Below are positions 17,298-26,665 of a stretch of 64,000 bases of DNA, piece by piece. The stretch is from Acidobacteriota bacterium (GTDB lineage Bacteria; Acidobacteriota; Terriglobia; Terriglobales; SCQP01), in the NCBI GenBank assembly GCA_021818955.1, contig JAKASR010000012.1, positions 33,732 through 97,731 on the forward strand, read 5' to 3'. Under the pieces are notes generated by a model. The model saw only the letters and a program-made list of their open reading frames with translations. It was not told the DNA's origin and made no database searches. Within the stretch, counting starts at the first letter, position 1; each line of letters opens with the position of its first letter. The position numbers and the translations under genes are program-made.

Positions 17298-20200
17298 ATG
17301 AAAAAGTTTTATGTGTGGTGTTTATTCGTTGCTCTGGGGCTGGGCATTTCCGCCGGCCGGCTGCAATCCCAGACGGTGACTGCCAGTCTCAAGGGCACGG
17401 TAACCGATGCCTCCGGCGCCGTGGTTCCAGGCGCAACCGTCACCATTCACAATGTCGCGACCGGCGCGGAGCGCACGGTGACCAGCGATAGCGCGGGCTT
17501 ATTTGTAACTCCGCTGCTGCCCATCGGCAGCTACAACGTGACGGTCAGGGCGAAAGGATTTCGAACCTACACCGAAGCCGGGGTGGTGTTGAACGTGGGC
17601 GCGCAGCGCAGCCTGATCATCACCCTGCAGCCGGGCACGGTCATGCAGACGGTGCAGGTCAGCGCCAGCACGGTCGCGGTGCAGACCACTTCTGCGGCGC
17701 AGTCGGGAACTATTACCGGCCGCCAGATCCGCAGCCTGGCGCTGAACAACCGTAACTTCGAGCAGTTGGTGACGCTGCAGCCTGGCGTGTCTTCCACCCA
17801 GGGCGCGACCGTCGGCTTCGGGCTCAACAACGTGACCGCGGTTGCGATCAACGGGACGCGTCCTTCGGCCAGCAACTGGACCGTGGACGGCGCCGACGTC
17901 AACGACAGCGGTTCGAATTTCACCTTGCTCAATGTGCCGAGCGTCGACGCCATTCGCGAGTTTACGCTGGAGCGCGGCACCTATGACGCCGAGTACGGAC
18001 GCTCGGGCGGCGGCCAGATCATGGTCGAAACCCGCAGCGGCACCAACCAGTTCCACGGCACCGGTTACGAGTTCGTGCGCAATGACAAGCTGAACGCCAA
18101 TGACTTTTTCGCCAACCGTGCCAATGCGAAGCGGCCTCCGCTGCGCTATAACGATTTCGGCTACACCGTCGGCGGACCGATTGTCAAGAACAAGACCTTC
18201 TTCTTCTTCAGCCAGGAGTTCCGCCGCAACAGCTTGCCCGGCACCGACACCTTTTACATTCCCAACCCCAAGGAACTGAAGGGTGATTTTTCCGGCATCA
18301 CCACGCTGAATCCGGCTTCGGCCCCGGCCGGCTGCATCACCAATGGCCCGGATGGACAGCCCGACCAACTCAGCCCCAACTGCTTCTCCAATAACGCCGC
18401 GGTCTATATCAAAAATTCCTACGCCAAGTTCACGCCGAATGGCGGCGATTCCGGACCGGGCAGTTCCTGCACCTCCTCCACCGCCATCTGCTCCTACACC
18501 ACGCCGATCAACTCGACCAACAATTACCGCCAGGAAATCGCGCGCGTTGACCAGAACATCGGCAACAAGATCCAGTTGTTCGGCCGCTATATGGATGACA
18601 GCACGCCGACCACTTACCCGCTCGGCATCTGGGGCGGTTCCAACCTGCCCGGCATTTCCAATAGCGATGTCAACTCGCTCGGCCGCAATTTCGTCATCCA
18701 TATGACGGAAGAGTTCTCGCCCACGGTGGTCAACGAGCTGGCTTTCAACTACTCCTGGGGCGGCATCAATATCGTCAATGTCGGGGCCAGCGCTAGCATG
18801 TCGAATTTCCCCGGCATGGCGTTTACCGGAATGCCCTATACCGACGCCTACAATCGCGTTCCGACGGTATATATTTCCGGTTTCACCGATCCCAACGGCG
18901 GCTCCAATGCGCCTTACCACGAGCGCAACGTTGACAAGGAACTCTACGATAACCTGTCCATCATCCACGGCAATCATTCCATCCATACCGGAATCAGCGC
19001 GCAGTGGATGACCAAGACCGAGAATTCCTCGGCCGGTAACGGCGGCTATGCCTTCTATGGCAGCAACGGCAATTCGCCCTTTGCCAGCTTCCTGCTCGGC
19101 CAGTCTTACGATTTTAGCCAAGCCTCGCGCGACATCATCCCCTACCTGAACTTCGTCAACACCGAAGCTTATGTGCAGGATGATTGGAAAATCACCCCGC
19201 GGCTGACCCTGAACCTGGGGGTGCGCTACAGCTATTTCCCCACGCCGCACGATAAGAACGGCATCCTCGACAACTTCGACCCCCTGGTCTTTAATCAATT
19301 GGCGACGGTGGGCTTGATCAATCCGGCAACGGGCTTATTCGCCAAAGGCACGCCCAGCGGCTACATCAACGGCATCATTGTCGGCGGAGCGAATTCACCC
19401 TACGGCCAGCAGGTTAATCCCAGCTATAAAACCGGTCTCGCTCCCCGCCTCGGCTTTGCCTATGACGTCTTCGGCAACGGCAAAACCGCCATCCGCGGCG
19501 GCTATGGCATGTTCTACGATCGTTCTCTGAACGGTATCTGGGAACAGAACCAGTTCGCCGATCCGCCCTTCGTCAACAGCATCTTCGAGCTGAACCCGGG
19601 CAATAACGATCTGCTCGACAACCCCAGCGCCGGCACCGCCGTGGTCGGCCTCTCTCCCCATAACCTGCATGCCACCGGCAACCCCGCCTTTAAGGTGCCC
19701 TATGTGCAGGATTGGAACTTTTCCATCGAGCAGCAGCTCTCTAGCAATACCGTGTTCCAGATCGCTTACGTCGGTTCCAATGGCACTCACCTGCTGGGCG
19801 AAATGGATATCAACCAGGTGCCGCTACGGGCGCGTTTCGCCAATCCGGCGTATAACGTCAATGCCATCCGGCCTTATCGCGGCTATGGCGCGATCAACAG
19901 CATCGTGCCCGAGTTCAACTCCAACTACCATTCGCTGCAGGTTTCACTTAACCGCCGCATGAGCGCGGGCTTGAACCTGGGAGTGGCCTATACCTGGTCG
20001 CGCGCGCTGACCAACAACACCAGCGATCGCTCGAGTCCCATTTACGATACCTATAATCCAGGTCTGGATTACGGCTTGGCCAACTTCAACCGCAGCCAGG
20101 TGCTCATTTTCAACTATGTCTACGATCTGCCCTTCTACCGCAATCAACGCGGCGCGGTGGGGCATGTGCTGGGCGGTTGGGAAATCTCCGGGATCAATAC

Positions 20201-20675
20201 CTTTGAAACCGGAACCCCCTTTGGCCTGCACCAGAACCTCGATCCCTTCAATTGTTACGATTGGGGGGGGTGCTCGAACCCGCGTCCGGGTACCTTCCCG
20301 GGCGGAATCGGCATCGATCCCAGCGCGGTGAGCCCGCGTCCCGATCAGGTGTACGGCAATCCGATTCCGGTGAGCGGCCAAACCATTGACGAGTGGTTCA
20401 ATCCGAAAGCATTCGCCAACGCCGTCGGCCATTTTGGCACTTCCGGCGCCAACATCATCGTGGGTCCCGGTTTGGTGAATTGGGACTTCTCGTTGTTGAA
20501 ATCAATCCAGCTCACCGAGCGCTTGCACGCCCAGTTGCATGGCGACTTCTTCAACATCCTCAATCACATGAATCCCAATAATCCAGCCACCTACATTGAC
20601 TATGCCTCGGCCGGACACATCTATTCGGATTATGAACCGCGCACCGTGCAGCTCGGTCTCAAGCTGAACTTCTAA
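17298..20675 (+). CDS. TonB-dependent receptor, Oar-like, with carboxypeptidase-regulatory-like N-terminus
   Basis: A 1125-residue outer-membrane transporter. Residues 1-25 are a signal peptide. Residues about 28-115 are a carboxypeptidase-regulatory-like (transthyretin-fold) domain (SLKGTVTDASGAVVPGATVT). The plug follows (NRNFEQLVTLQPGVS, then VDGADVNDSGSNF), and the rest is a large beta-barrel ending in the aromatic residue typical of outer-membrane proteins (VQLGLKLNF). This architecture is greatly expanded in Acidobacteriota and is usually linked to import of oligosaccharides or other large substrates using TonB energy. AGGAGAGGG precedes the ATG. The neighbours are GH3, GH63-like and GH3 enzymes. 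A tonB-like gene occurs at 44.8 kb. Confidence 0.92.
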   Translation: MKKFYVWCLFVALGLGISAGRLQSQTVTASLKGTVTDASGAVVPGATVTIHNVATGAERTVTSDSAGLFVTPLLPIGSYNVTVRAKGFRTYTEAGVVLNVGAQRSLIITLQPGTVMQTVQVSASTVAVQTTSAAQSGTITGRQIRSLALNNRNFEQLVTLQPGVSSTQGATVGFGLNNVTAVAINGTRPSASNWTVDGADVNDSGSNFTLLNVPSVDAIREFTLERGTYDAEYGRSGGGQIMVETRSGTNQFHGTGYEFVRNDKLNANDFFANRANAKRPPLRYNDFGYTVGGPIVKNKTFFFFSQEFRRNSLPGTDTFYIPNPKELKGDFSGITTLNPASAPAGCITNGPDGQPDQLSPNCFSNNAAVYIKNSYAKFTPNGGDSGPGSSCTSSTAICSYTTPINSTNNYRQEIARVDQNIGNKIQLFGRYMDDSTPTTYPLGIWGGSNLPGISNSDVNSLGRNFVIHMTEEFSPTVVNELAFNYSWGGINIVNVGASASMSNFPGMAFTGMPYTDAYNRVPTVYISGFTDPNGGSNAPYHERNVDKELYDNLSIIHGNHSIHTGISAQWMTKTENSSAGNGGYAFYGSNGNSPFASFLLGQSYDFSQASRDIIPYLNFVNTEAYVQDDWKITPRLTLNLGVRYSYFPTPHDKNGILDNFDPLVFNQLATVGLINPATGLFAKGTPSGYINGIIVGGANSPYGQQVNPSYKTGLAPRLGFAYDVFGNGKTAIRGGYGMFYDRSLNGIWEQNQFADPPFVNSIFELNPGNNDLLDNPSAGTAVVGLSPHNLHATGNPAFKVPYVQDWNFSIEQQLSSNTVFQIAYVGSNGTHLLGEMDINQVPLRARFANPAYNVNAIRPYRGYGAINSIVPEFNSNYHSLQVSLNRRMSAGLNLGVAYTWSRALTNNTSDRSSPIYDTYNPGLDYGLANFNRSQVLIFNYVYDLPFYRNQRGAVGHVLGGWEISGINTFETGTPFGLHQNLDPFNCYDWGGCSNPRPGTFPGGIGIDPSAVSPRPDQVYGNPIPVSGQTIDEWFNPKAFANAVGHFGTSGANIIVGPGLVNWDFSLLKSIQLTERLHAQLHGDFFNILNHMNPNNPATYIDYASAGHIYSDYEPRTVQLGLKLNF

Positions 20676-20706
20676 GCGCGTTTCGAGGTTTTACTCCTCT
20701 TCCTTC

Positions 20707-20745
20707 CGCCGGCGTTTCGGGTGCACCCGGAACGCCGGCGTTTTT
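20707..20745 (+). terminator. rho-independent terminator of the TonB receptor gene
   Basis: A 15-base-pair stem with one imperfect pair (CGCCGGCGTTTCGGG against CCCGGAACGCCGGCG, loop TGCA-like) is followed at once by TTTTT. It starts 32 bases after the receptor stop codon and separates it from the TPR gene. Confidence 0.85.
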
Positions 20746-20775
20746 ATTTATGTTTGCGGCGGTAAGCTAATAGAG

Positions 20776-21915
20776 ATGGCGGCAGTATTGTTCTTATTAC
20801 TTCTGGCCCAGGCCCCGGCCAGGCCCGCGGCAATTTCGCCCGCCGCCGCCCGCCTGCTGGCGGCCGGCTCGGCGGCGCTGGCGGCGGGCAAGCCCCAAGC
20901 GGCGATCGTGGATTTTCGCCGCGCCACCCGGCTCGCGCCCCGCTTTTTCGGCGCCTGGAACGATCTGGGCGCCGCTTTGGCGCGCGCCCGGCGCCTGCCT
21001 GAAGCGGCGCGGGCCTACCGCCGCGGCTTGGCCGTGGCGCCCGATAATCCCGATCTGTTGCGCAACCTCGGCGTGACCGAGTTCCGCCGGCGACATTTTG
21101 CCCGCGCCCTGCCGCTGCTGCGGCGCTCGGCACGGCTCGACCCCGGGAATTTTCAGGCCGCCGACCTGTTGGGCATGAGTTATCTGGCCCGCAATCGCAA
21201 TCGCGCCGCGGCGCGCTGGCTGGGGCGCGCCTCGCGGCTCCATCCGCGCGATCCGCGCGCGCTTTACCTGCTCGGCCAAGCCGATCTGCGTCGCGGCGAT
21301 ATGGCGGCGCTGACTAATGATTTTGCCCGGCTGATGCATGTTGCCCCCGATTCCGCCGAGGCGCACATGATGATGGCCATGGCTTACGACCATGGCAACC
21401 GCGAACCGCTGGCCTTGAAAGAGTGGCTGGCGGCGGAAAAAATCAACCCCCAATTCCCCGGCGTGCACGACGGCCTCGGCTTGGGCTATTGGAAGCTCGA
21501 CCATCCGGCCGAGGCTGAGCGCGAGTTCCGGCGGGAGTTGGCCGGCGATCCCAACGACTACGCCGCCAATTATTTTCTCGGCCGGCTGTTGTTGCGCACT
21601 GGCCAACTGCCGCGGGCGGCTCGCCATTTGCAACGGGCCACCGCCGCCGGCCCCCGCGCCTATATGCCCTGGCTGGAACTGGGACGCGTCGATATGATGC
21701 TGCACCACCCCCGCCGGGCGCTGGCGCCGTTGCGCCGTGCGGCCCGGCTCAAGCCCCATTCCGTCCGGGCTCACTTTCTCCTGGGCAACGCCTACGCTCA
21801 GCTCGGCCAGCCCGCCGCCGCCCGCCGCCAACGCGCCCTTGCCGCCGCCGCTCGCGCGAAAAGTTGGGCGGATTATAATCGTCTTCTCGCGAAAGCCCCT
21901 CGCCAAAAGCGTTAA
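20776..21915 (+). CDS. exported TPR-repeat protein
   Basis: A 379-residue protein with a short hydrophobic N-terminus (MAAVLFLLLLAQAPARPAA) that could be a signal peptide, then about nine tetratricopeptide repeats through to the C-terminus. Units are recognisable by patterns such as AWNDLGAALARARRLPEAAR, LLRNLGVTEFRRRHFARALP and AHFLLGNAYAQLGQPAAARR. TPR arrays are protein-interaction scaffolds; no catalytic domain is present. Its position between the receptor and glycosidase genes suggests a periplasmic role in the same block, but this is inference. The last codons, Lys-Arg-stop, are the first nine bases of a dispersed intergenic element. Confidence 0.82.
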   Translation: MAAVLFLLLLAQAPARPAAISPAAARLLAAGSAALAAGKPQAAIVDFRRATRLAPRFFGAWNDLGAALARARRLPEAARAYRRGLAVAPDNPDLLRNLGVTEFRRRHFARALPLLRRSARLDPGNFQAADLLGMSYLARNRNRAAARWLGRASRLHPRDPRALYLLGQADLRRGDMAALTNDFARLMHVAPDSAEAHMMMAMAYDHGNREPLALKEWLAAEKINPQFPGVHDGLGLGYWKLDHPAEAEREFRRELAGDPNDYAANYFLGRLLLRTGQLPRAARHLQRATAAGPRAYMPWLELGRVDMMLHHPRRALAPLRRAARLKPHSVRAHFLLGNAYAQLGQPAAARRQRALAAAARAKSWADYNRLLAKAPRQKR

Positions 21916-22225
21916 CGGCCGCGTCGGACAGCAGTTTTCGTCATTGGCAATTTCAGAGAAATTGCCTCTAGCTATGTCCGCAGGCCGGGTTCGCGCGGGG
22001 TTCCTATTAGGTCCCGCGCCTATGAACGACAATACCAAGCAATTCCGCAGGAATTGCGCCAAGCAAGCCGGCAATTCCGCAGGAATTGCGCCAAGCAAGC
22101 CGGTAATTCCGCAGGAATTGCGCCCGGCAATGCCCGGCAGCCATGAGTATTCGCCCTGCGTCCGGCTTCGGCCGGACCTTTGCGAAAGCGTCCGCGCCTG
22201 AAAGTAAAAGCGACCGAGCCGCAAA
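21907..22225 (+). repeat. dispersed multi-hairpin intergenic element, full copy A
   Basis: This roughly 320-base element starts with AAGCGTTAACGGCCGCGTCG, which includes the TPR stop codon. It contains GGCAATTTC-AGA-GAAATTGCC, a perfect 9-bp hairpin. Three tandem units built on GCAATTCC-GCA-GGAATTGC (the third slightly changed) follow, joined by GCCAAGCAAGCCGG. Then comes GTCCGGC-TTCG-GCCGGAC, a 7-bp stem with a UUCG loop. It ends with CCTGAAAGTAAAAGCGACCG. It is matched over its whole length by the element at 54518-54848. No protein is encoded that I can support. Confidence 0.85.
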
Positions 22226-22267
22226 AATTAAAAAAATAATCGGCAAGCGGCGTGATAAGTTTTCAGG

Positions 22268-24253
22268 GTGAACGCGTTGAAAAATTGTTTTGGCATGCTT
22301 TTCCGCCTGGGTTGTCTCCTTTGCGTTTTGATCGCCGCCGCATGCGCGCAGGCGCCGGCACCCACGCCTGTGAACGCGGCTCGGCTTTATGCTCAAATGC
22401 AGCGTCGTCTCGCGCAAGGCTGGAATACCTGGGCGGTGAACAGCGTCATCACGCAAGTTGATTTGCCGCAAGCACTCGCCATTCACGCCGGCTTGTGGCA
22501 ACGCGGCACGGTAAACGGGAATGATTTTCTCGCTTCCGCCTTGATTGGCCGGCAGGGCGGGGGAGTGGAACAGGTCATTCCCGGTCCGCATGCTTATGAC
22601 GGCTCTTATACCTCGCTGCGGTTGCTCTGGCGCGGCGACCGCATCCGCATTGAAACCGCCCATGTGGGACGCGATCTGGTGCTGTTGGCGACGCCGCTGC
22701 GGCGGAATCCGCGTCTGCACCTTGCGCCCGACATCGTCTTTTCCGCCGATATGCTGTGGAACCGGCCGGGCTGGGTCGAAAAGCGCGGCGAAAGCATTGT
22801 GGCCAGGTTTTCAACCGGCGCCGCGGCGCCGCCAGGCCCTCGCCGGTCCGTTGCCGCTCGAACGGTCCGCATTTATTTAACCGGCCACGACACCCATGAT
22901 CCCAATGCGCCGGTTAGCGGAGCCTATTTTTCCGCCGTGCTCGACCGCCCGGTGGGGCTCAGCACCGGGCGCCCGCGCAGCTTGGCCGAAATCCGGCAAG
23001 CGCTGCACCTCCAGAAACAGCGTTATCGAGCCTCGATTGCCCGGTTTGGCAAACTCGAGCCGGTCGCCGACGCGATTCAAAGCGTGATCGGCTGGGATAC
23101 CATTTACGACCCCGAGGGCCGGCGCGTCATCTCGCCCGTCAGCCGCATCTGGAGCGTGAGCTGGGGCGGCTATGTACTCTTCGATTGGGATACCTTCTTT
23201 GCCGCCCGCCTCGCCGCCGTCGGCGACCGCGATCTGGCCTACGCCAACGCCGTCGAAATCTGCCGCGAGATCACGCCCGCCGGCTTTATTCCCAATTACG
23301 CCCGCAGTGGCGGCTGGAAGAGCTTCGATCGTTCCGAGCCGCCGGTGGGCGCGATCACTCTGCTCGCGCTCTATCGCCAATTCCACGACCGTTGGTTGTT
23401 GCGCGAGACATTCGCTCCGCTGTTGCGCTGGAACCGCTGGTGGGCGAAGCATCGCGACCGCGACGGCTATCTCGTCTGGGGCAGCGATGGCGAAAACCGT
23501 CCTGTGAATCTGGACGACGCCACCGCGGGCACGCGCGCCGGCGCCATTCTCGAATCGGGGCTGGATAACAGCCCCATGTATGACCATGCCGCTTACGATC
23601 CCCTCCGGCATCAGCTTGAATTCGCCGATGTCGGGCTGATGAGTCTGTATATTGCCGACTGTAAAGCGCTGGCGAAAATCGCCGATATTCTGCGCCGGCC
23701 CGGCGTAGCCGCGAAACTGCGCGCCCGCGCCGCTCGTTACCGCGCCCGCTTGCAAACGATGTGGAACCCGCGCCTGGGCATATTCCTGAACAAAGACCTG
23801 CGGACCGGCCGCTTCAATCGCCGGCTCTCGCCCACGAATTTTTATCCGATGCTGGCCGCGGTGGCGACTCCGGAACAGGCCGAGCGCATGGTCCGCGAGC
23901 ACCTGCTGAACCCGCATGAGTTCTGGGGCCGCTGGGTGATTCCTTCAATCGAGCGCGACGATCCGGCCTTTAAAGACCAGAACTATTGGCGCGGGCGCAT
24001 TTGGGGCCCGATGAATTATCTGGTTTATCTCGGCCTGCGCCACTACCGCTTGCCGCTTATGGACCGCGCCCGCCGCGGCCTGGCGCGCAAATCGCTGGCG
24101 CTGTTTCTGAAAGACTGGTTGGCCCGCGGGCACGTCCACGAAAACTACAACGCCATTACCGGCGCAGGCGACGACGTGACCAACAGCGATCGCTTCTATA
24201 CCTGGGGCGCGCTGCTCGGCCTCATCAGCCTGGACGAGGCGCATTCCAAATAA
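22268..24253 (+). CDS. GH63-like glycoside hydrolase, exported (possible lipoprotein)
   Basis: A 661-residue protein starting at GTG 22268 with a hydrophobic leader MLFRLGCLLCVLIAAACAQA; the final AAAC could serve as a lipobox or the leader may be cleaved by signal peptidase I. The C-terminal two-thirds is an (alpha/alpha)6 toroid of the GH63/GH37 type: VLFDWDTFFAARLAA near residue 307, NYWRGRIWGPMNYLVYLGL, and HENYNAITGAGDD carrying probable catalytic acids. Family members include alpha-glucosidases, mannosylglycerate hydrolases and trehalases, so the substrate is open. It is convergent with the GH3 gene, 11 bases apart, and follows repeat element A. Confidence 0.78.
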   Translation: MNALKNCFGMLFRLGCLLCVLIAAACAQAPAPTPVNAARLYAQMQRRLAQGWNTWAVNSVITQVDLPQALAIHAGLWQRGTVNGNDFLASALIGRQGGGVEQVIPGPHAYDGSYTSLRLLWRGDRIRIETAHVGRDLVLLATPLRRNPRLHLAPDIVFSADMLWNRPGWVEKRGESIVARFSTGAAAPPGPRRSVAARTVRIYLTGHDTHDPNAPVSGAYFSAVLDRPVGLSTGRPRSLAEIRQALHLQKQRYRASIARFGKLEPVADAIQSVIGWDTIYDPEGRRVISPVSRIWSVSWGGYVLFDWDTFFAARLAAVGDRDLAYANAVEICREITPAGFIPNYARSGGWKSFDRSEPPVGAITLLALYRQFHDRWLLRETFAPLLRWNRWWAKHRDRDGYLVWGSDGENRPVNLDDATAGTRAGAILESGLDNSPMYDHAAYDPLRHQLEFADVGLMSLYIADCKALAKIADILRRPGVAAKLRARAARYRARLQTMWNPRLGIFLNKDLRTGRFNRRLSPTNFYPMLAAVATPEQAERMVREHLLNPHEFWGRWVIPSIERDDPAFKDQNYWRGRIWGPMNYLVYLGLRHYRLPLMDRARRGLARKSLALFLKDWLARGHVHENYNAITGAGDDVTNSDRFYTWGALLGLISLDEAHSK

Positions 24254-24264
24254 ATAGCCGGGCC

Positions 24265-26406
24265 CTAGGGAATTTCCACTGCCGCGTGCATCGGCAAATT
24301 TTCCGACGAAGTCCCAACCGCGACCTCATACCGTCCCCTGGGCATCCGCCAGGCATGCCGTGCGGTGTCGTACACCATAAAGCCCCGCTGCTCAATCGGC
24401 AGCCGCAGCGCCCGAGCCTGTCCCGGCCGTAGCTGAACTTCGGCAAAGCCGCACAACTGCGGCCCCGGCTCGCCATTTGCCGCCGGCTGCCGGCAGTAGG
24501 CTTGGACCACTTCGCTGCCCGCCCGCATCCCGGTATTGGTGACTTCGACCCTGGCTTCCACTTGTCCTTGTCCCGGCAATTGATGCAGCCGAAAATGGCT
24601 CAGTTTGAACGTGGTGTAACTCAGGCCGAAGCCGAAGGGAAACAGCGGGTGTTGATGCTGCGCTTCATACCAGCGGTAGCCGGTCTCGAGTTTTTCGCTA
24701 TATACCGAGTTGCCGTTGATTCCCGGCCACTGTTGCCGCCCGGCGGTCGGTACAGCCTTCGCCGCTGCGGGAAAAGTGAGCGTCAGCTTGCCGCCCGGGT
24801 CGGCATCGCCGAAGAGCACCGCCGCGATAGCGTTGCCGGATTCCTGTCCGGGATACCATGCCTCCAGCACGGCCCGCGCCCGGCTCAGCCAGGGCATCAG
24901 CACCGGTCCGCCGGTATTGAGCACGACGATGGTATTCGGATTGGCCGCGGCCACCGCCGCAATCAGGGCATCCTGGTTGCCGGGCAATTGCAGATTCGGA
25001 CGGTCGGCGCCCTCCGACTCCGGCGCGCCGGCAAAGACAATGGCCACGCGCGCGGCGCGGGCGCTATGCGCCGCCGCCGCCAGGTTGGCGCCGTCATCAT
25101 AAATTACCTTGCGGGACGCCCCCGCCCGTTTGCGAATGCCGGCAAGCGGGCTAATCACATACGGCGGCACGACATAGGAACTGCCGCCGCCTTCGGCCAC
25201 GGTTTTGCCGCCGGCGTCTTCGCCGATCACCGCGATGGCGCCTTGCCGGGGAAGCGGCAGCGCGCCGCCTTTGTTTTTCAGCAGCACCATGCCCGCTTCC
25301 GCCGCGCGCCGGGCAAAGCTCGCGTCGGCGGGACTGTCTGCTTTAGCCGTCCAGCTCCCCCTTGGCTTCCGGTCGAACAGTCCCTGGCGAAACATGATCC
25401 GGAGTATGCGCCGGACTTGGGCATCCAATTCCGCCTGCGTGACCGCGCCATTCTGGACTGCGCGTTTCAAGGCCGCGCCGTAGTAGCGGCTGCCGGGCAT
25501 TTCCTGGTCCAGCCCCGCGCGCGCCGAGGGTGCGGTCGAATGCGTCGCTCCCCAATCGCTCATCACCCAGCCGTGAAACCCGAGCTGGCGCCGCAGCATG
25601 GTATGGAGCAGTTGCCGGTTTTGGCAGGAATAAATCCCGTTCGTCTTGACGTAAGCGCACATCAGCGTGCCCACATGGGCGGCCTGCACCGCGGCGCGAA
25701 ACGGTGGCAGATAGATTTCCTCCAGCGTGCGTTCATCGACCACCGAATTCGCTTGAAAACGATTCGTCTCCTGCTGCATGGTCAGATACATGTTGGCGTC
25801 GGCGATGGGCCCGGCGCTCTGCACCCCGCGAATCTCCGCCGCCGCCATCCGCCCGTTGAGATACGGATCTTCGCCGTAAGTCTCGAAACTGCGGCCCCAC
25901 TCCGGCACCCGCACCACGTCCACCGTCGGCCCCAGAAATACGTTCGTGCCTTTGGCCCACTCCTCCTGGCCCAACACTTGCCCATAGGCATGGAGCAAGT
26001 TCGGATTCCAACTCGATGCCACCGCCAGCGGCGCCGGTAACAAGGTGGCGTTATGGGCTCCATTTCCCACCCCGGCGCGGCCATCCGCCAGACGCAGCGC
26101 CGGAATTCCCAGCCGGGCGTTCCCCGGCACGTAGCCGACGTAGCCTTTCACCGGCATCGGCTGCACCCCGTGCAAGAGCGCAATCTTTTCATCGAGCGTC
26201 ATCGCTTTGAGCAGCAGCTCGGCTCTCCGCCCGGGCGAAAGCGCACGATTCATCCACGGCCGCCGGGCCATAGCCTCGGGCTGAACTGTGGCGGCCGGCC
26301 CGCGCGGTGCGGCGGTTCGGGTAGGCCATGCCGCCAGGCTCATACAGGCGGCGAGTTGGAAAACAGCAGCAATCATGCCAGCGCGGCGGGTGATATTAAA
26401 GTGCAT
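24265..26406 (-). CDS. GH3 glycoside hydrolase (beta-glucosidase-like), exported
   Basis: A 713-residue family 3 enzyme with a signal-like N-terminus (MHFNITRRAGMIAAVFQLAA). The first domain shows MTLDEKIALLHG, WGRSFETYGEDPYL and the nucleophile aspartate near residue 284 in HGWVMSDWGATHST. A second domain follows and a C-terminal fibronectin-III-like module (FPFGFGLSYTTFKLS, later VEVTNTGMRAGSEVVQAY). The usual substrate-binding Lys-His before the NQETNR segment is absent: the sequence reads NMYLTMQQETNRF. This may shift specificity or reduce activity. It is tail-to-tail with the GH63-like gene. Confidence 0.88.
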   Translation of the reverse strand: MHFNITRRAGMIAAVFQLAACMSLAAWPTRTAAPRGPAATVQPEAMARRPWMNRALSPGRRAELLLKAMTLDEKIALLHGVQPMPVKGYVGYVPGNARLGIPALRLADGRAGVGNGAHNATLLPAPLAVASSWNPNLLHAYGQVLGQEEWAKGTNVFLGPTVDVVRVPEWGRSFETYGEDPYLNGRMAAAEIRGVQSAGPIADANMYLTMQQETNRFQANSVVDERTLEEIYLPPFRAAVQAAHVGTLMCAYVKTNGIYSCQNRQLLHTMLRRQLGFHGWVMSDWGATHSTAPSARAGLDQEMPGSRYYGAALKRAVQNGAVTQAELDAQVRRILRIMFRQGLFDRKPRGSWTAKADSPADASFARRAAEAGMVLLKNKGGALPLPRQGAIAVIGEDAGGKTVAEGGGSSYVVPPYVISPLAGIRKRAGASRKVIYDDGANLAAAAHSARAARVAIVFAGAPESEGADRPNLQLPGNQDALIAAVAAANPNTIVVLNTGGPVLMPWLSRARAVLEAWYPGQESGNAIAAVLFGDADPGGKLTLTFPAAAKAVPTAGRQQWPGINGNSVYSEKLETGYRWYEAQHQHPLFPFGFGLSYTTFKLSHFRLHQLPGQGQVEARVEVTNTGMRAGSEVVQAYCRQPAANGEPGPQLCGFAEVQLRPGQARALRLPIEQRGFMVYDTARHAWRMPRGRYEVAVGTSSENLPMHAAVEIP

Positions 26407-26458
26407 GGGGCGTCAAGGGAAACCGAGGCATAGAACACGCGTAGTGGAACAGGGCCGA

Positions 26459-26665
26459 TTATAAAAGAATTGATTGGCCTTGGACAGTCCGCGTCTGGAT
26501 GCCGCTGGCCAGATGCTTAGCGAATTTCTTATCCGATGTGACGATCGTCAAGCCTTCCATTTGTGCTTGCGCTATCAGCAGGCGATCCAAGGCAGCGCGA
26601 TGGTGAGAGGGCAAACGGTGCGCCGCCAGGTGGAAGTATGCCCAGGGCTGACGAGATGGCGGCAA
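26459..26665 (-). pseudogene. C-terminal remnant of a PIN-domain (VapC-like) toxin
   Basis: The segment LPSHHRAALDRLLIAQAQMEGL and IVTSDKKFAKHL matches the C-terminal half of PIN-domain ribonucleases, including the conserved DRLLIAQA helix and the TSD metal-site region. About half the domain is missing: no metal-binding N-terminal segment is encoded upstream in any frame, the only start is TTG, and the frame runs into an 11-base tandem repeat. No antitoxin gene is adjacent. It is most likely a decayed toxin-antitoxin locus. Confidence 0.6.

Noticed and set aside
17499..19298. 599-codon minus-strand open frame
   Set aside because: It is antisense to the TonB receptor, Val/Gly/Ala-rich and without domains.
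22037..22130. Possible CRISPR-like array
   Set aside because: The repeated units are contiguous palindromes with short constant linkers, not repeats separated by unique spacers, and the same units recur at 54.6 kb.
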